Origin: Myxococcus stipitatus
GTDB taxonomy: Bacteria; Myxococcota; Myxococcia; Myxococcales; Myxococcaceae
Reading direction: 5' to 3'
NCBI RefSeq assembly: GCF_037414475.1
Contig: NZ_CP147913.1
Coordinates: forward strand, 1,984,001-2,048,000
Length of the DNA stretch: 64,000 bases
Of the stretch, positions 27,711 through 35,893 are shown piece after piece. The stretch's first letter is position 1, and each line of letters begins with the position of its first letter. A model generated the notes under the pieces. That model did not search any database. It worked only from the letters and a program-made list of their open reading frames with translations, and was not told where the DNA came from. The position numbers were made by a program, and so were the translations under genes.

Positions 27711-29140
27711 CGTCCACCTCCCGGGGCCCCGGCCTGGGCCGCCACCTCGCGGGCGAACGCCTCCGACTCCTCCACTTCGCGCTGGAGCTGCTTCACCTCG
27801 CTGATGGGGACCGGCGGCAACAACTTGAGGAACAGCAGGAAGCCCAGCCCGAAGAAGCCCACCGTGCCGGACAGCAGGGACAGGTCCACCCACGTGGGCG
27901 CGTAGTGCCGCCAGCTGCTGGGCAGGAAGTCCTCGCTCAGCGACGCCACGATGATGAGGAAGCGCTCCGTCCACATGCCCACGTTGACGAGCAGCGCCGC
28001 CGCCCACAGCACCCCGGGCGAGGTCCTCATCCTCGCGCTCCAGAACACCTGCGGCACCAGCACGTTGCAGGCGACGACCAGCCAGAACCCTGGCGCATAG
28101 GCCCCGGTGCGCAGGATGGACATCGCGTGCATCTCCTCCGCGTTGCCGCTGTACCAACCGAAGAAGTGCTCCTGCGCGTAGCCGTAGGCCACGAACAGGC
28201 CGGAGACCAACAACATCCGCGCGAGCGCGTCCAGGTGCGCATCCGTCACCACGTGATGCAGCTGGAGCACCCGCCGCGCGGGCAATAGCAGCGTCAGCAC
28301 CATGCCCAGCCCGGAGAAGATGGCGCCCGCCACGAAGTACGGTGGGAAGACGGTGGTGTGCCATCCCGGAAGCTGGGCCACCGCGAAGTCGAACGAGACG
28401 ATGGTGTGCACCGACACCACCAGCGGCGTGGCCAGTCCCGCAAGCAGCAGGTAGCCCGTCCTCCAGCGCAGCCAGTGCCGCGCGCTGCCTCGCCATCCCA
28501 GCGCCAGCAGCCCCCACGCGCGCCGCTTCCACGTCTGCCGGGCCGTGTCTCGCGCGGTGGCCAGGTCCGGCAACATGCCCACGTACCAGAACAGCACGGA
28601 GACCGTGAGGTACGTGGAGACAGCCACGATGTCCCACGTGAGCGGCGAGCGGAACTGCGGCCAGAGGCGCAGCGTGCTGGGATACGGCACCAGGTAGTAG
28701 AACTTCCACGGCCGCCCCAGGTGCAGCAGCGGAAAGAGGCCCGCGCACGCCACGGCGAACAACGTCATCGCCTCCGCCATGCGGTTGACGGAGCTGCGCC
28801 ACTTCTCGCCAAACAGCAGCAGGATGGCGGAGATGAGCGTGCCCGCGTGGCCAATCCCAATCCACCACACGAAGTTGATGATGCCGAAGGCCCACGCCAC
28901 CGGGATGTTGTTGCCCCACGTCCCCACGCCCTCGAGCAGCGTCACCGCGATGGCCACGCACAACAACAGCGTCAACGCCGAGCACACCCCCACCAGCGCC
29001 CACCACCCCCACCCCGCCGGGCGCAGCACGGGCCGCAGCAGCGACTCTCCCAAGGCCGCGTCCGACGAGCGCCCCTCGAGGAGCGGATGCTCGACGAGCG
29101 GGTCCTCCAACACCGGTGCCCTGGGGGCGGGCTCGCTCAT
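27707..29140 (-). CDS. actC: alternative complex III NrfD-like membrane subunit ActC
   Basis: The 477-aa protein has about ten membrane helices. Signatures are [68 protein letters not shown], and [13 protein letters not shown]. These are hallmarks of ActC, the NrfD/PsrC-like quinol-binding subunit that takes electrons from quinol. The ATG at 29140 overlaps actB by 4 bp. The N-terminal 50 residues are cytosolic and acidic, as usual for this subunit. Confidence 0.95.
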   Translation of the reverse strand: MSEPAPRAPVLEDPLVEHPLLEGRSSDAALGESLLRPVLRPAGWGWWALVGVCSALTLLLCVAIAVTLLEGVGTWGNNIPVAWAFGIINFVWWIGIGHAGTLISAILLLFGEKWRSSVNRMAEAMTLFAVACAGLFPLLHLGRPWKFYYLVPYPSTLRLWPQFRSPLTWDIVAVSTYLTVSVLFWYVGMLPDLATARDTARQTWKRRAWGLLALGWRGSARHWLRWRTGYLLLAGLATPLVVSVHTIVSFDFAVAQLPGWHTTVFPPYFVAGAIFSGLGMVLTLLLPARRVLQLHHVVTDAHLDALARMLLVSGLFVAYGYAQEHFFGWYSGNAEEMHAMSILRTGAYAPGFWLVVACNVLVPQVFWSARMRTSPGVLWAAALLVNVGMWTERFLIIVASLSEDFLPSSWRHYAPTWVDLSLLSGTVGFFGLGFLLFLKLLPPVPISEVKQLQREVEESEAFAREVAAQAGAPGGGR

Positions 29141-32112
29141 GCCCGCTCCTCCGAGGGGTTCTTCAACCGGACCAGATGCACCGTGCGAGGACGCGTGCCC
29201 AGTTGATTCAAGAGCGCGTAGTGGCGCACGTCCCGATGGAGCCGAGACACCTCCGCCTCCGCGTGGTCCAGGTCCCCGAACGCGATGGCCCGCGTGGGAC
29301 ACGTCTGCGCGCAGGCCGTGTCCACGTCACCGGGACGGATGCTCCGGCCCTCGACGCGGGCGGTGATGCGCGCCGCCTCGATGCGCTGCACGCAGTACGT
29401 GCACTTCTCCATCACCCCGCGCGAGCGCACCGTCACCTCGGGGTTGCGATACATCCGGGCCCGCGAGTCGCCGCCCGTGTAGTCCAGGTAGTTGAAGCGG
29501 CGGACCTTGTAGGGGCAGTTGTTGGAGCAGTACCGCGTGCCGATGCAGCGGTTGTAGACCATCTGGTTGAGCCCCTCGTCCGAGTGGACCGTGGCCGCCA
29601 CGGGGCACACGTACTCGCAAGGCGCGTATTCGCAGTGCACACACATCAAGGGCTGGGTGACGACACCAGGGTCGTCTTCACCGCCGAGGAAGTACCGGTC
29701 GATGCGCAGCCAGTGCATCTCCCGGCCACGCCGCACCTGGTCCTTCCCCACGGTGGGGATGCTGTTCTCCGCCTGGCAGGCCACCACGCACGCACCGCAC
29801 CCCGTGCAGCGATGCAGGTCGATGGCCATCCCCCAGCGGTGCGGCGGCGTCTGAGTCCCTGGCCGAGGCGGGTACAGGTGTTCCTGAGGCTCCTGGAGCC
29901 TGGTGAGCAGCTTCTCGCGATAAGACTCGAACTCAGACCGCGTCGTCTGGAGGGCCAGGGGTCTGCCCTCCATGCGCCAGTGCTCCTGCGTGAGCGCGAA
30001 GTCGTGGTGCCCCGCGATGCGCGTGAGCATCAACCCTCGCGCCGACCAGGGTGCGTCTTGGAAGCGCAGGGCATACGCGTTGACGCCGACCCCGCTCGCC
30101 ACGGGACTTCCCCGCGTGAGCCCGTACCCCAGCGGCACCGTGACGGTGTCATCGGCCTGACCGGGCACCACCAGCACGGGCGCCTCCAACGCCCGGCCTC
30201 GAAGCTCCAACCGCACGCGGGCTCCGCGCTCCAATCCCAGCCGCGACGCCGTGGCGGGGCTCACCAGCGCGGCGTTGTCCCACGTCATCTTGGTCATGGG
30301 GTCCGGCAACTCCTGGAGCCAGGGATTGGTTCCAAACCGGCCATCGTGGACCTTGGCGTCCGTGATGAGCTGGAGCTCGAGCCCGTCCTCCGACGGAGGC
30401 GCCAGCGCGCGCACCGCGGCGAGCACCGGAGCGGCCTCCACTCGAACTCGCACCTCGGGCAGCCGGGTGCCGGACACCACCCCCTCCGCGAGCCAGCCTT
30501 CCCATTGCTCCTGGAAGCGGCCCGCCCCGCCGCTCCGCTCCCGCCAGAGCGCCTGGAGCTGCTCGTGGGACGAGGCCGCCAACTCACCCGAGAAGAACGA
30601 GACACACTCCAGCGGCGACACCGCCTCCTCCACCAGCGGAGCGATGAGCGGTTGAAGCAGCGTGACGGTGCCATCCGGAGCCCCCGCGTCAGACCAGGAC
30701 TCGAAGGGATGGGTGGCGGGGACACTCCACGCGCACGCGGCGGAGGTCTCGTCGTCATGGAGCGTGCAGTAGACGGTATCGCGCACGCGTCCCAGCGCCT
30801 CCGTGAATGGCACGTCCACGGGCGCCCGGTAGACGGGGTTCCAGGCGGTGATGAGCAGCGTATCCACCACGCCGGCGCGCATCTCCTCGACGAGCGCGGG
30901 CAGCGCGCCCGCATCCGGAGCGGGGCTTCGGGTCTCATCCACCCACGACACGGTGTGCCCCTCCGCGCCGAGCACGTCGTTGAGCAGGTGCGCGAGTGCG
31001 TGCACCGCCGCGGGCTGCCGAGCCCCCACGACCACCAGCGCTCCACCCCGCCGCGACGCCAGGTCCTTCGCCGCCGCCGTGACCCAGCGCCGCTCGACGT
31101 CGCTCAGCGCCACCGAGCCCTCCTCCAACGCCACCAGGTCCGCCCGGCCGAGGACCCGCCCCACCTCGACCGCCAGCGCACGCGCCAGCCACGGCACCCG
31201 TGAAGGCCGGGCCCGGAGCCGCTGGTCGCAGAAGGCCCCCGTCACGGAGAGGTGGCTCTCCACCACCCACAGCCGGTTGAGGTCCGGCGGCATCCGGGCC
31301 GCGGTGAACTCACGCGCCGCGCGCAGGCTCCCAGGCAGGTTGGAGAGGAAGTCGCCATCCAGCGACACCACCACTCGCGCGGCCTGGAACCGGGGCAGTG
31401 ACAACAAGGAGCGGCCCGAAGCCAGACGCGCGCCCTCCCGCGCCGCCCCGATGTCGGTGGCACTGAAAGGCACCACCCGCGCACGCGGGTAGCGCTCCAA
31501 CACACGCGCGAACGCACGCGCCCACAAGGGCGAAGCCGTGGGCTCCACCAGAAAGCGAAGCCCCGCGCCCTGGTCCGTCCGCCGCGCCAGCTCGCGCAGC
31601 CGCTCGAAGAGCGCCACCCGTGTCGCGCGTTCGCCTCCATGGCGCACGAGGCGCGCACGATGAGGGTCCACCAGCCCCACCAACGCGGCCTGCTCGTGAG
31701 CCCCCGCCGCGCCGAGGCTCTCCGGATGGAGTGGATTGCCCTCCACCTTCGTCGGGCGCCCTTCATCGCTGCGCACGACGAGCCCTCGTGCATAGCCATC
31801 CAGGACCAGGCCCGTGGCGAAGTGGAGCGGCACGCCGGGCGTCACCTCGGGAGGAGGCCGCGAGTAGGGCATCAACGGTTCGGGCGGCTGACGGAAACAC
31901 CCGGACAGCCCCGCCGCCGCCGAGCCGAAGGCGGCCAGCTCCAACAAGGCCCGGCGCGAGAGACCTTCCGGAGGACGCGAAGCTCCCGGTGGGAACTCCT
32001 CCTCCACCGCAGAACACGTCGCCCCCGAGCGCCGCTCCTCGAGGCTCCGCCACGGCTCGTCCGACGACCCAGACCACAGCGGCAGGGGATGGCGGTCCTT
32101 CAGCGGTGGCAT
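29137..32112 (-). CDS. actB: alternative complex III ActB: molybdopterin-like and iron-sulfur subunit
   Basis: The 991-aa protein has a Tat motif, [17 protein letters not shown], at residues 52-68, followed by the lipobox GLSGC (Cys72), so it is a Tat-exported lipoprotein. A degenerate molybdopterin oxidoreductase domain (about 80-730) follows; in the family it holds no molybdenum. The C-terminal part has the PsrB/NrfC-like ferredoxin with clusters in [40 protein letters not shown] and CTYC...CAQTCPT. It relays electrons from quinol towards the haem subunits. ATG 32112 is preferred over GTG 32121 because GGAG lies 8 bp upstream. It overlaps actA by 13 bp. Confidence 0.95.
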   Translation of the reverse strand: MPPLKDRHPLPLWSGSSDEPWRSLEERRSGATCSAVEEEFPPGASRPPEGLSRRALLELAAFGSAAAGLSGCFRQPPEPLMPYSRPPPEVTPGVPLHFATGLVLDGYARGLVVRSDEGRPTKVEGNPLHPESLGAAGAHEQAALVGLVDPHRARLVRHGGERATRVALFERLRELARRTDQGAGLRFLVEPTASPLWARAFARVLERYPRARVVPFSATDIGAAREGARLASGRSLLSLPRFQAARVVVSLDGDFLSNLPGSLRAAREFTAARMPPDLNRLWVVESHLSVTGAFCDQRLRARPSRVPWLARALAVEVGRVLGRADLVALEEGSVALSDVERRWVTAAAKDLASRRGGALVVVGARQPAAVHALAHLLNDVLGAEGHTVSWVDETRSPAPDAGALPALVEEMRAGVVDTLLITAWNPVYRAPVDVPFTEALGRVRDTVYCTLHDDETSAACAWSVPATHPFESWSDAGAPDGTVTLLQPLIAPLVEEAVSPLECVSFFSGELAASSHEQLQALWRERSGGAGRFQEQWEGWLAEGVVSGTRLPEVRVRVEAAPVLAAVRALAPPSEDGLELQLITDAKVHDGRFGTNPWLQELPDPMTKMTWDNAALVSPATASRLGLERGARVRLELRGRALEAPVLVVPGQADDTVTVPLGYGLTRGSPVASGVGVNAYALRFQDAPWSARGLMLTRIAGHHDFALTQEHWRMEGRPLALQTTRSEFESYREKLLTRLQEPQEHLYPPRPGTQTPPHRWGMAIDLHRCTGCGACVVACQAENSIPTVGKDQVRRGREMHWLRIDRYFLGGEDDPGVVTQPLMCVHCEYAPCEYVCPVAATVHSDEGLNQMVYNRCIGTRYCSNNCPYKVRRFNYLDYTGGDSRARMYRNPEVTVRSRGVMEKCTYCVQRIEAARITARVEGRSIRPGDVDTACAQTCPTRAIAFGDLDHAEAEVSRLHRDVRHYALLNQLGTRPRTVHLVRLKNPSEERA

Positions 32113-32747
32113 GTGTTGCACTCCGTTCTGGGGGAGACCCTCAGGGCCTCACGCACGCGGCGCCCCGTCTCCCTCGCGCCGCCCGAAGGCCGCCAGGCCA
32201 TGTCCGCGATGAACTCGAGGGGCCGCAGGTGCGGCTCGGGGTCGCGGTGACACTCCAGGCACCAACCCATGGTGAGCGGGGCGACCTGCTCCACGAGCGC
32301 CATCTGGTCCACGCGGCCATGACAGCTCACACACCCCACGCCCTTGTGGACGTGGATGGAGTGATTGAAGAAGACGTAGTACGGCAGGCGGTGGACGCGG
32401 TTCCACGCGATGGGCCGGTCCTGGAAGTAGCTCTCACGCACGGGCGCGAGCAGCGGACTGTCATTCCAGATTTGCGCGTGACAGCCCATGCAGCGGCTGG
32501 TCGGGGGAACGCCCGCGAAGGGCCCCTTCCACGCATCCTCGTGGCAGTACCTGCAGCCGATGCCGTCGTCCCCCGCATGGTGGCGGTGGTCGAACTCCAC
32601 GGGTTGCGGAACCGTCTCGAAGGCCCCCGTCCCCAAGGGACTGCGGGCCAGCAACATCAGCACCGTCGTTCCCACCACGGGCAGACCGGCCAGCACGCCG
32701 AGCACGGCGCGCAGCACCACATCCGTCCCTGAAGGGAAGAGCGCCAT
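32100..32747 (-). CDS. actA: alternative complex III pentahaem cytochrome c ActA
   Basis: The 215-aa protein has one N-terminal membrane anchor and five CxxCH haem sites: CRYCH, CMGCH, CVSCH, CLECH and CNTCH, the last ending at the C-terminus. This is the expected count for ActA. It carries electrons across the outer face of ACIII. It opens the respiratory operon; a 153-bp gap separates it from the caspase-like gene upstream on the same strand, enough for a promoter. Confidence 0.95.
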   Translation of the reverse strand: MALFPSGTDVVLRAVLGVLAGLPVVGTTVLMLLARSPLGTGAFETVPQPVEFDHRHHAGDDGIGCRYCHEDAWKGPFAGVPPTSRCMGCHAQIWNDSPLLAPVRESYFQDRPIAWNRVHRLPYYVFFNHSIHVHKGVGCVSCHGRVDQMALVEQVAPLTMGWCLECHRDPEPHLRPLEFIADMAWRPSGGARETGRRVREALRVSPRTECNTCHR

Positions 32748-32900
32748 GGACCGCCCGAGGTGAAGCGAGCATCCCGCAGTACAAGAGATGCCGCGCCCCC
32801 GAGCGGCGAATGCGTCCGGGCCTGTGTGCTAGCCCACGCCTCGCCGCCTCCCTGTTCGACAGAGAACGCCCCTCGCCCTCCAGCAGGACTTCGCCCGGCC

Positions 32901-34499
32901 TCAGAAGGCGATTCCCACACCCACCCGGTAGCCCACGGAGAGCCCCTGCTTCGGCCCGCGCCCCTCGAAGTACTCTTCCAGGCGGTTCACGATGAAGAAG
33001 TCCCGCATGTCCCGCCGGGTCGCGAAGGATTGGTCCACCTTCAACCCCAGCGAGAGGGCCATCCTGTTCAAGAACAGCATCGTGAAGCCCGCGTCGAGCC
33101 CCACGTTCAGCGAGATGAAGGTCTGGTCGCTGCCCATCTCCGCCCCGTAGAGCCGCGCGACCTGACTGCCCACCCTCGCCCCCACGAAGGCACCCACCGG
33201 CGCGCGCCCGGCCAGGTGGTAGCGCGCCCCCACGTCCAATCCCAGTCCCAGGAGATTCTGGCTGCCCGCATCACTCCAGCCCATGGGCTCCACCGCGAGC
33301 GACCATGACGAATCGAGCGCCGTGACGTACTCCAAGTGGTACAGCACGGAGAAGCCAATCTCGAGCGGATGGACCATCAGCACCCGAGGGGGCGCCTCGC
33401 GAGGCCACGGCGACCACGACTCCGCGCCCTTGGTCGCGATGGAGGCGAAGCTCGCGGGCACCAGCTGCTCCTCGTCCACCAGGAGCGATTGGTCCGGCCG
33501 CACGCTGAACTCCTGGACGGCGGGCGCGCTCGCGTCCTTGCGAATCAGGAGATATCGCCCGGGACGCAGCGCGACCTTCAGCTGCCGCTCACCCGCGGCA
33601 AGCTCGAGGACACTCCGCCCCGTCGAGGCCTGGACCACTTCCAACGGCCCCTGCCGCTGGCGCAGCACGACGATGGTGCCTCCCGTCTCCACGCGGGTGA
33701 GCGCCAGGTCCTCGCGCCCCCGCAGGTTCATGTCGAAGCTGGGATGTTGAAGCCTGTCGGCGAACAGCGCCGTGTCGCGGATGGTGAACTGCTTGGCGTA
33801 GGTGAACGCCTCGACGAGGGACACCTCACCATCCCCCGCGACGTCGGCCGCGCCCCGCAGCCCCGCGACCAGATGGTGGGTGAAGAACGAGCCCTCCAGC
33901 GCCGCTGTCTCATGCGCGTTCTCCAGGCCCGAGCTGGAGGCGATGAGCACCGAGCCCGTGCTCTGGACGTCCAGGGGCACCTTGAGCGCGAAGGGCTCCG
34001 CGTCCGCGTGCAGCCCCTTGGCCTGGGTCCACCCGCCTCCCCGGCACGCGTCGATGATGCCGAGCCGCACCGTGGCCGACGCACTCTCGATTCGCTTCTT
34101 CACCTCCGCGAGCGCCAGCGGCGTCCCACCTGGATACAGCGAGTGCTGGTCCGCGTGGCCCGAGTAGTAGAACACCAGCAGCGTCTGCCCCGGAGCCGCC
34201 CGGAGCTGTTCGAGCCGCTCGTCCAGCGCCGTGAGGATGGCCTCGGGGGCCGGGTCCAACAACAGCTCGACGTCGTCCGGCGCGAACTCCCCCACCTGGA
34301 GGAGCACGTCCATCACCCGGCGCGCATCCTCGTGCGCATAGCGCAGCGCGGCCCGGCCCAGGACCGCGGCATTGGCCCCCACCACGACCGCCACCCGTCG
34401 GGGAGGCGCACCCTGTTCGCGCGATGTCACCCCCTCGGCCCAGGCAACCGCCCACGGCACCAGGGCGAGCAGCAGACACACGTGCGCGAACAGCCTCAT
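32901..34499 (-). CDS. exported caspase-like (peptidase C14) protein with C-terminal beta-barrel-like region
   Basis: The 532-aa protein has a cleavable-looking signal peptide (MRLFAHVCLLLALVPWAVAW) and then a caspase-fold domain. Catalytic dyad candidates are H115 in FYYSGHADQ and C152 in GIIDACRGG, both in canonical context. Residues 270-350 resemble a beta-rich PEGA-like segment (TIVVLRQRQG, ALRPGRYLLIRKD). From about residue 370 alternating hydrophobic strands, ending in the aromatic residue of GYRVGVGIAF, look like an outer-membrane beta barrel. It would act in the periplasm or at the outer membrane; the target is unknown. Its start overlaps the anti-sigma gene by 4 bp, so the two are co-translated. 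Confidence 0.78.
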   Translation of the reverse strand: MRLFAHVCLLLALVPWAVAWAEGVTSREQGAPPRRVAVVVGANAAVLGRAALRYAHEDARRVMDVLLQVGEFAPDDVELLLDPAPEAILTALDERLEQLRAAPGQTLLVFYYSGHADQHSLYPGGTPLALAEVKKRIESASATVRLGIIDACRGGGWTQAKGLHADAEPFALKVPLDVQSTGSVLIASSSGLENAHETAALEGSFFTHHLVAGLRGAADVAGDGEVSLVEAFTYAKQFTIRDTALFADRLQHPSFDMNLRGREDLALTRVETGGTIVVLRQRQGPLEVVQASTGRSVLELAAGERQLKVALRPGRYLLIRKDASAPAVQEFSVRPDQSLLVDEEQLVPASFASIATKGAESWSPWPREAPPRVLMVHPLEIGFSVLYHLEYVTALDSSWSLAVEPMGWSDAGSQNLLGLGLDVGARYHLAGRAPVGAFVGARVGSQVARLYGAEMGSDQTFISLNVGLDAGFTMLFLNRMALSLGLKVDQSFATRRDMRDFFIVNRLEEYFEGRGPKQGLSVGYRVGVGIAF

Positions 34500-35188
34500 G
34501 GTGCGTGACTCTTGGGCAAGCGAAGGTCCGTGGTCCAGACCTTCGTGCCGTGGGGCGCGAGCGCAAAGAGCTCGAGGGCCTCGGGCTCCGCCAAGGGCTC
34601 CTCGCTGAAGATGACGCGCAGGTGTTCATCCCCTTCCGCCGCATCCACCCGCCAGCTCGCCGGCAGCACCAGCGGCTCACCCGGCGTCAAAGGCCCCGAA
34701 TACAACAGGCTCCACCCCGAGAGACCGCCCGAGTCCCACGCGCCCACACTCACATGCCGGTGCTGCTCCGACACCACGCTCAAGCGGATGCGGTCCCCCG
34801 GCTGGAGCAGTGACTGGCCGTCCCAGAGGAAGACCTGGTCGCCCCGCTTGAGATGGACCGCCACCACGGGGCCTCCCTTCGCGGCGACAGCCGGGCCCGT
34901 GAGCCCCTCCGTCTTCGCCGACAGGTACACCCCCGCCGCCACCAACACCGCCACCATCGCCGCGGCCCCCACCATCCGCCACGCGGGCCAGCGACCGCTC
35001 ATGGGCTCCGCGCGGGCGACGGGGACCTCGCGCGCCCATGCGGGAAGCAGCTCGGCGTCATGGGTCCGCCGCACATAGGCGCGGCACTCGACGCAGGTCT
35101 CCAGGTGTTCATCGAGGACATCGTTCCGGACGCCCAGCACCGCGCGGTCCAGCGCGAGGAAGGACGGGTGTCGCGAGGAAGGCGTCAT
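34496..35188 (-). CDS. zinc-binding anti-sigma-like membrane protein
   Basis: The 230-aa protein has an N-terminal HLETCVECRAYV segment (HxxxCxxC), the ZAS-type zinc signature of anti-ECF-sigma factors. One membrane helix follows (MVGAAAMVAVLVAAGVYLSA). The outer domain (110-230) is beta-rich and contains LKRGDQVFLWDG and LQPGDRIRLSV, similar to DUF4384-like surface domains. It overlaps the sigma gene upstream and the caspase-like gene downstream by 4 bp each. It most likely holds the sigma factor inactive until an envelope signal arrives. Confidence 0.8.
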   Translation of the reverse strand: MTPSSRHPSFLALDRAVLGVRNDVLDEHLETCVECRAYVRRTHDAELLPAWAREVPVARAEPMSGRWPAWRMVGAAAMVAVLVAAGVYLSAKTEGLTGPAVAAKGGPVVAVHLKRGDQVFLWDGQSLLQPGDRIRLSVVSEQHRHVSVGAWDSGGLSGWSLLYSGPLTPGEPLVLPASWRVDAAEGDEHLRVIFSEEPLAEPEALELFALAPHGTKVWTTDLRLPKSHAP

Positions 35189-35676
35189 GTGCCGAGCATC
35201 CTCCGTATCTGTTGCACCTGGTCATCGAGCCGCTGGAGGAGCCGCCGCACCGTGCGTTCGGACACCTGGAGCACCTCCGCGATCTCCTCCTGCGTCATGC
35301 CATCCAACCGGCTCATCAAGGCCGCCTCCAGCGCATCCGTAGGGAGGTGCCGGGCGAAGGCCTCGAGCTCCTGACGCTGCTCCGCGAGCGCCTCCGCGGA
35401 GCGCTCGCGCACGGGGCTGGTGAGCGACAGCCGCTCCACCCGCAGAGGCTGGGTGCGACGCGCGCGCAGCTTGTCCACGGCCAGGTTCGTGCTCGTCCGG
35501 TAGATCCACGCCGTCACCCGTTGGGCATCCTTCGTCACCAGCCCCGACTGCCACAGCCGGATGAAGGTCTCCTGCGCGACGTCCTGCGCCTCGTCGGAGT
35601 CCCCCAACATCCGGCGACACTTGTCGCGGATGAGGGGGAAGTAGCGCCGGTAGGCACTCTGGATGTCTGCGGCCAC
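35185..35676 (-). CDS. ECF RNA polymerase sigma factor
   Basis: The 163-aa protein has region 2 (YFPLIRDKCRRMLGDSDEAQ; DVAQETFIRLWQ) and region 4 (MTQEEIAEVLQVSERTVRRL), the whole content of an ECF sigma. The start is a GTG at 35676 with GGAG about 11 bp upstream. Together with the anti-sigma and caspase-like genes, overlapping by 4 bp each, it forms a three-gene signalling operon. It is divergent from the TonB-receptor fusion, which it may also control; that is inference. Confidence 0.93.
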   Translation of the reverse strand: MAADIQSAYRRYFPLIRDKCRRMLGDSDEAQDVAQETFIRLWQSGLVTKDAQRVTAWIYRTSTNLAVDKLRARRTQPLRVERLSLTSPVRERSAEALAEQRQELEAFARHLPTDALEAALMSRLDGMTQEEIAEVLQVSERTVRRLLQRLDDQVQQIRRMLGT

Positions 35677-35893
35677 GGTGCGTCGGGCTCCAGTGAAGTC
35701 GAAGGCGTCGAGGGGAAACGAACCCGGCTGCGAAAACCGGCCAGGAAATCTCGCGGCGCATTTCTAGCGGAGAAGGTGGCCGGATTCCCGCCGCTCCGCC
35801 GTTCTGATGGACGGCCCAGGGCGACGGAAGAGTCCCCGCCGCGAGGGCACCGAGTCACCCTTTCGCGCCTCGTGGGCGCAGCCCGAGAGCTCC

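Noticed and set aside
29116..31203. 695-codon frame antisense to actB
   Set aside because: Shadow frame without motif.
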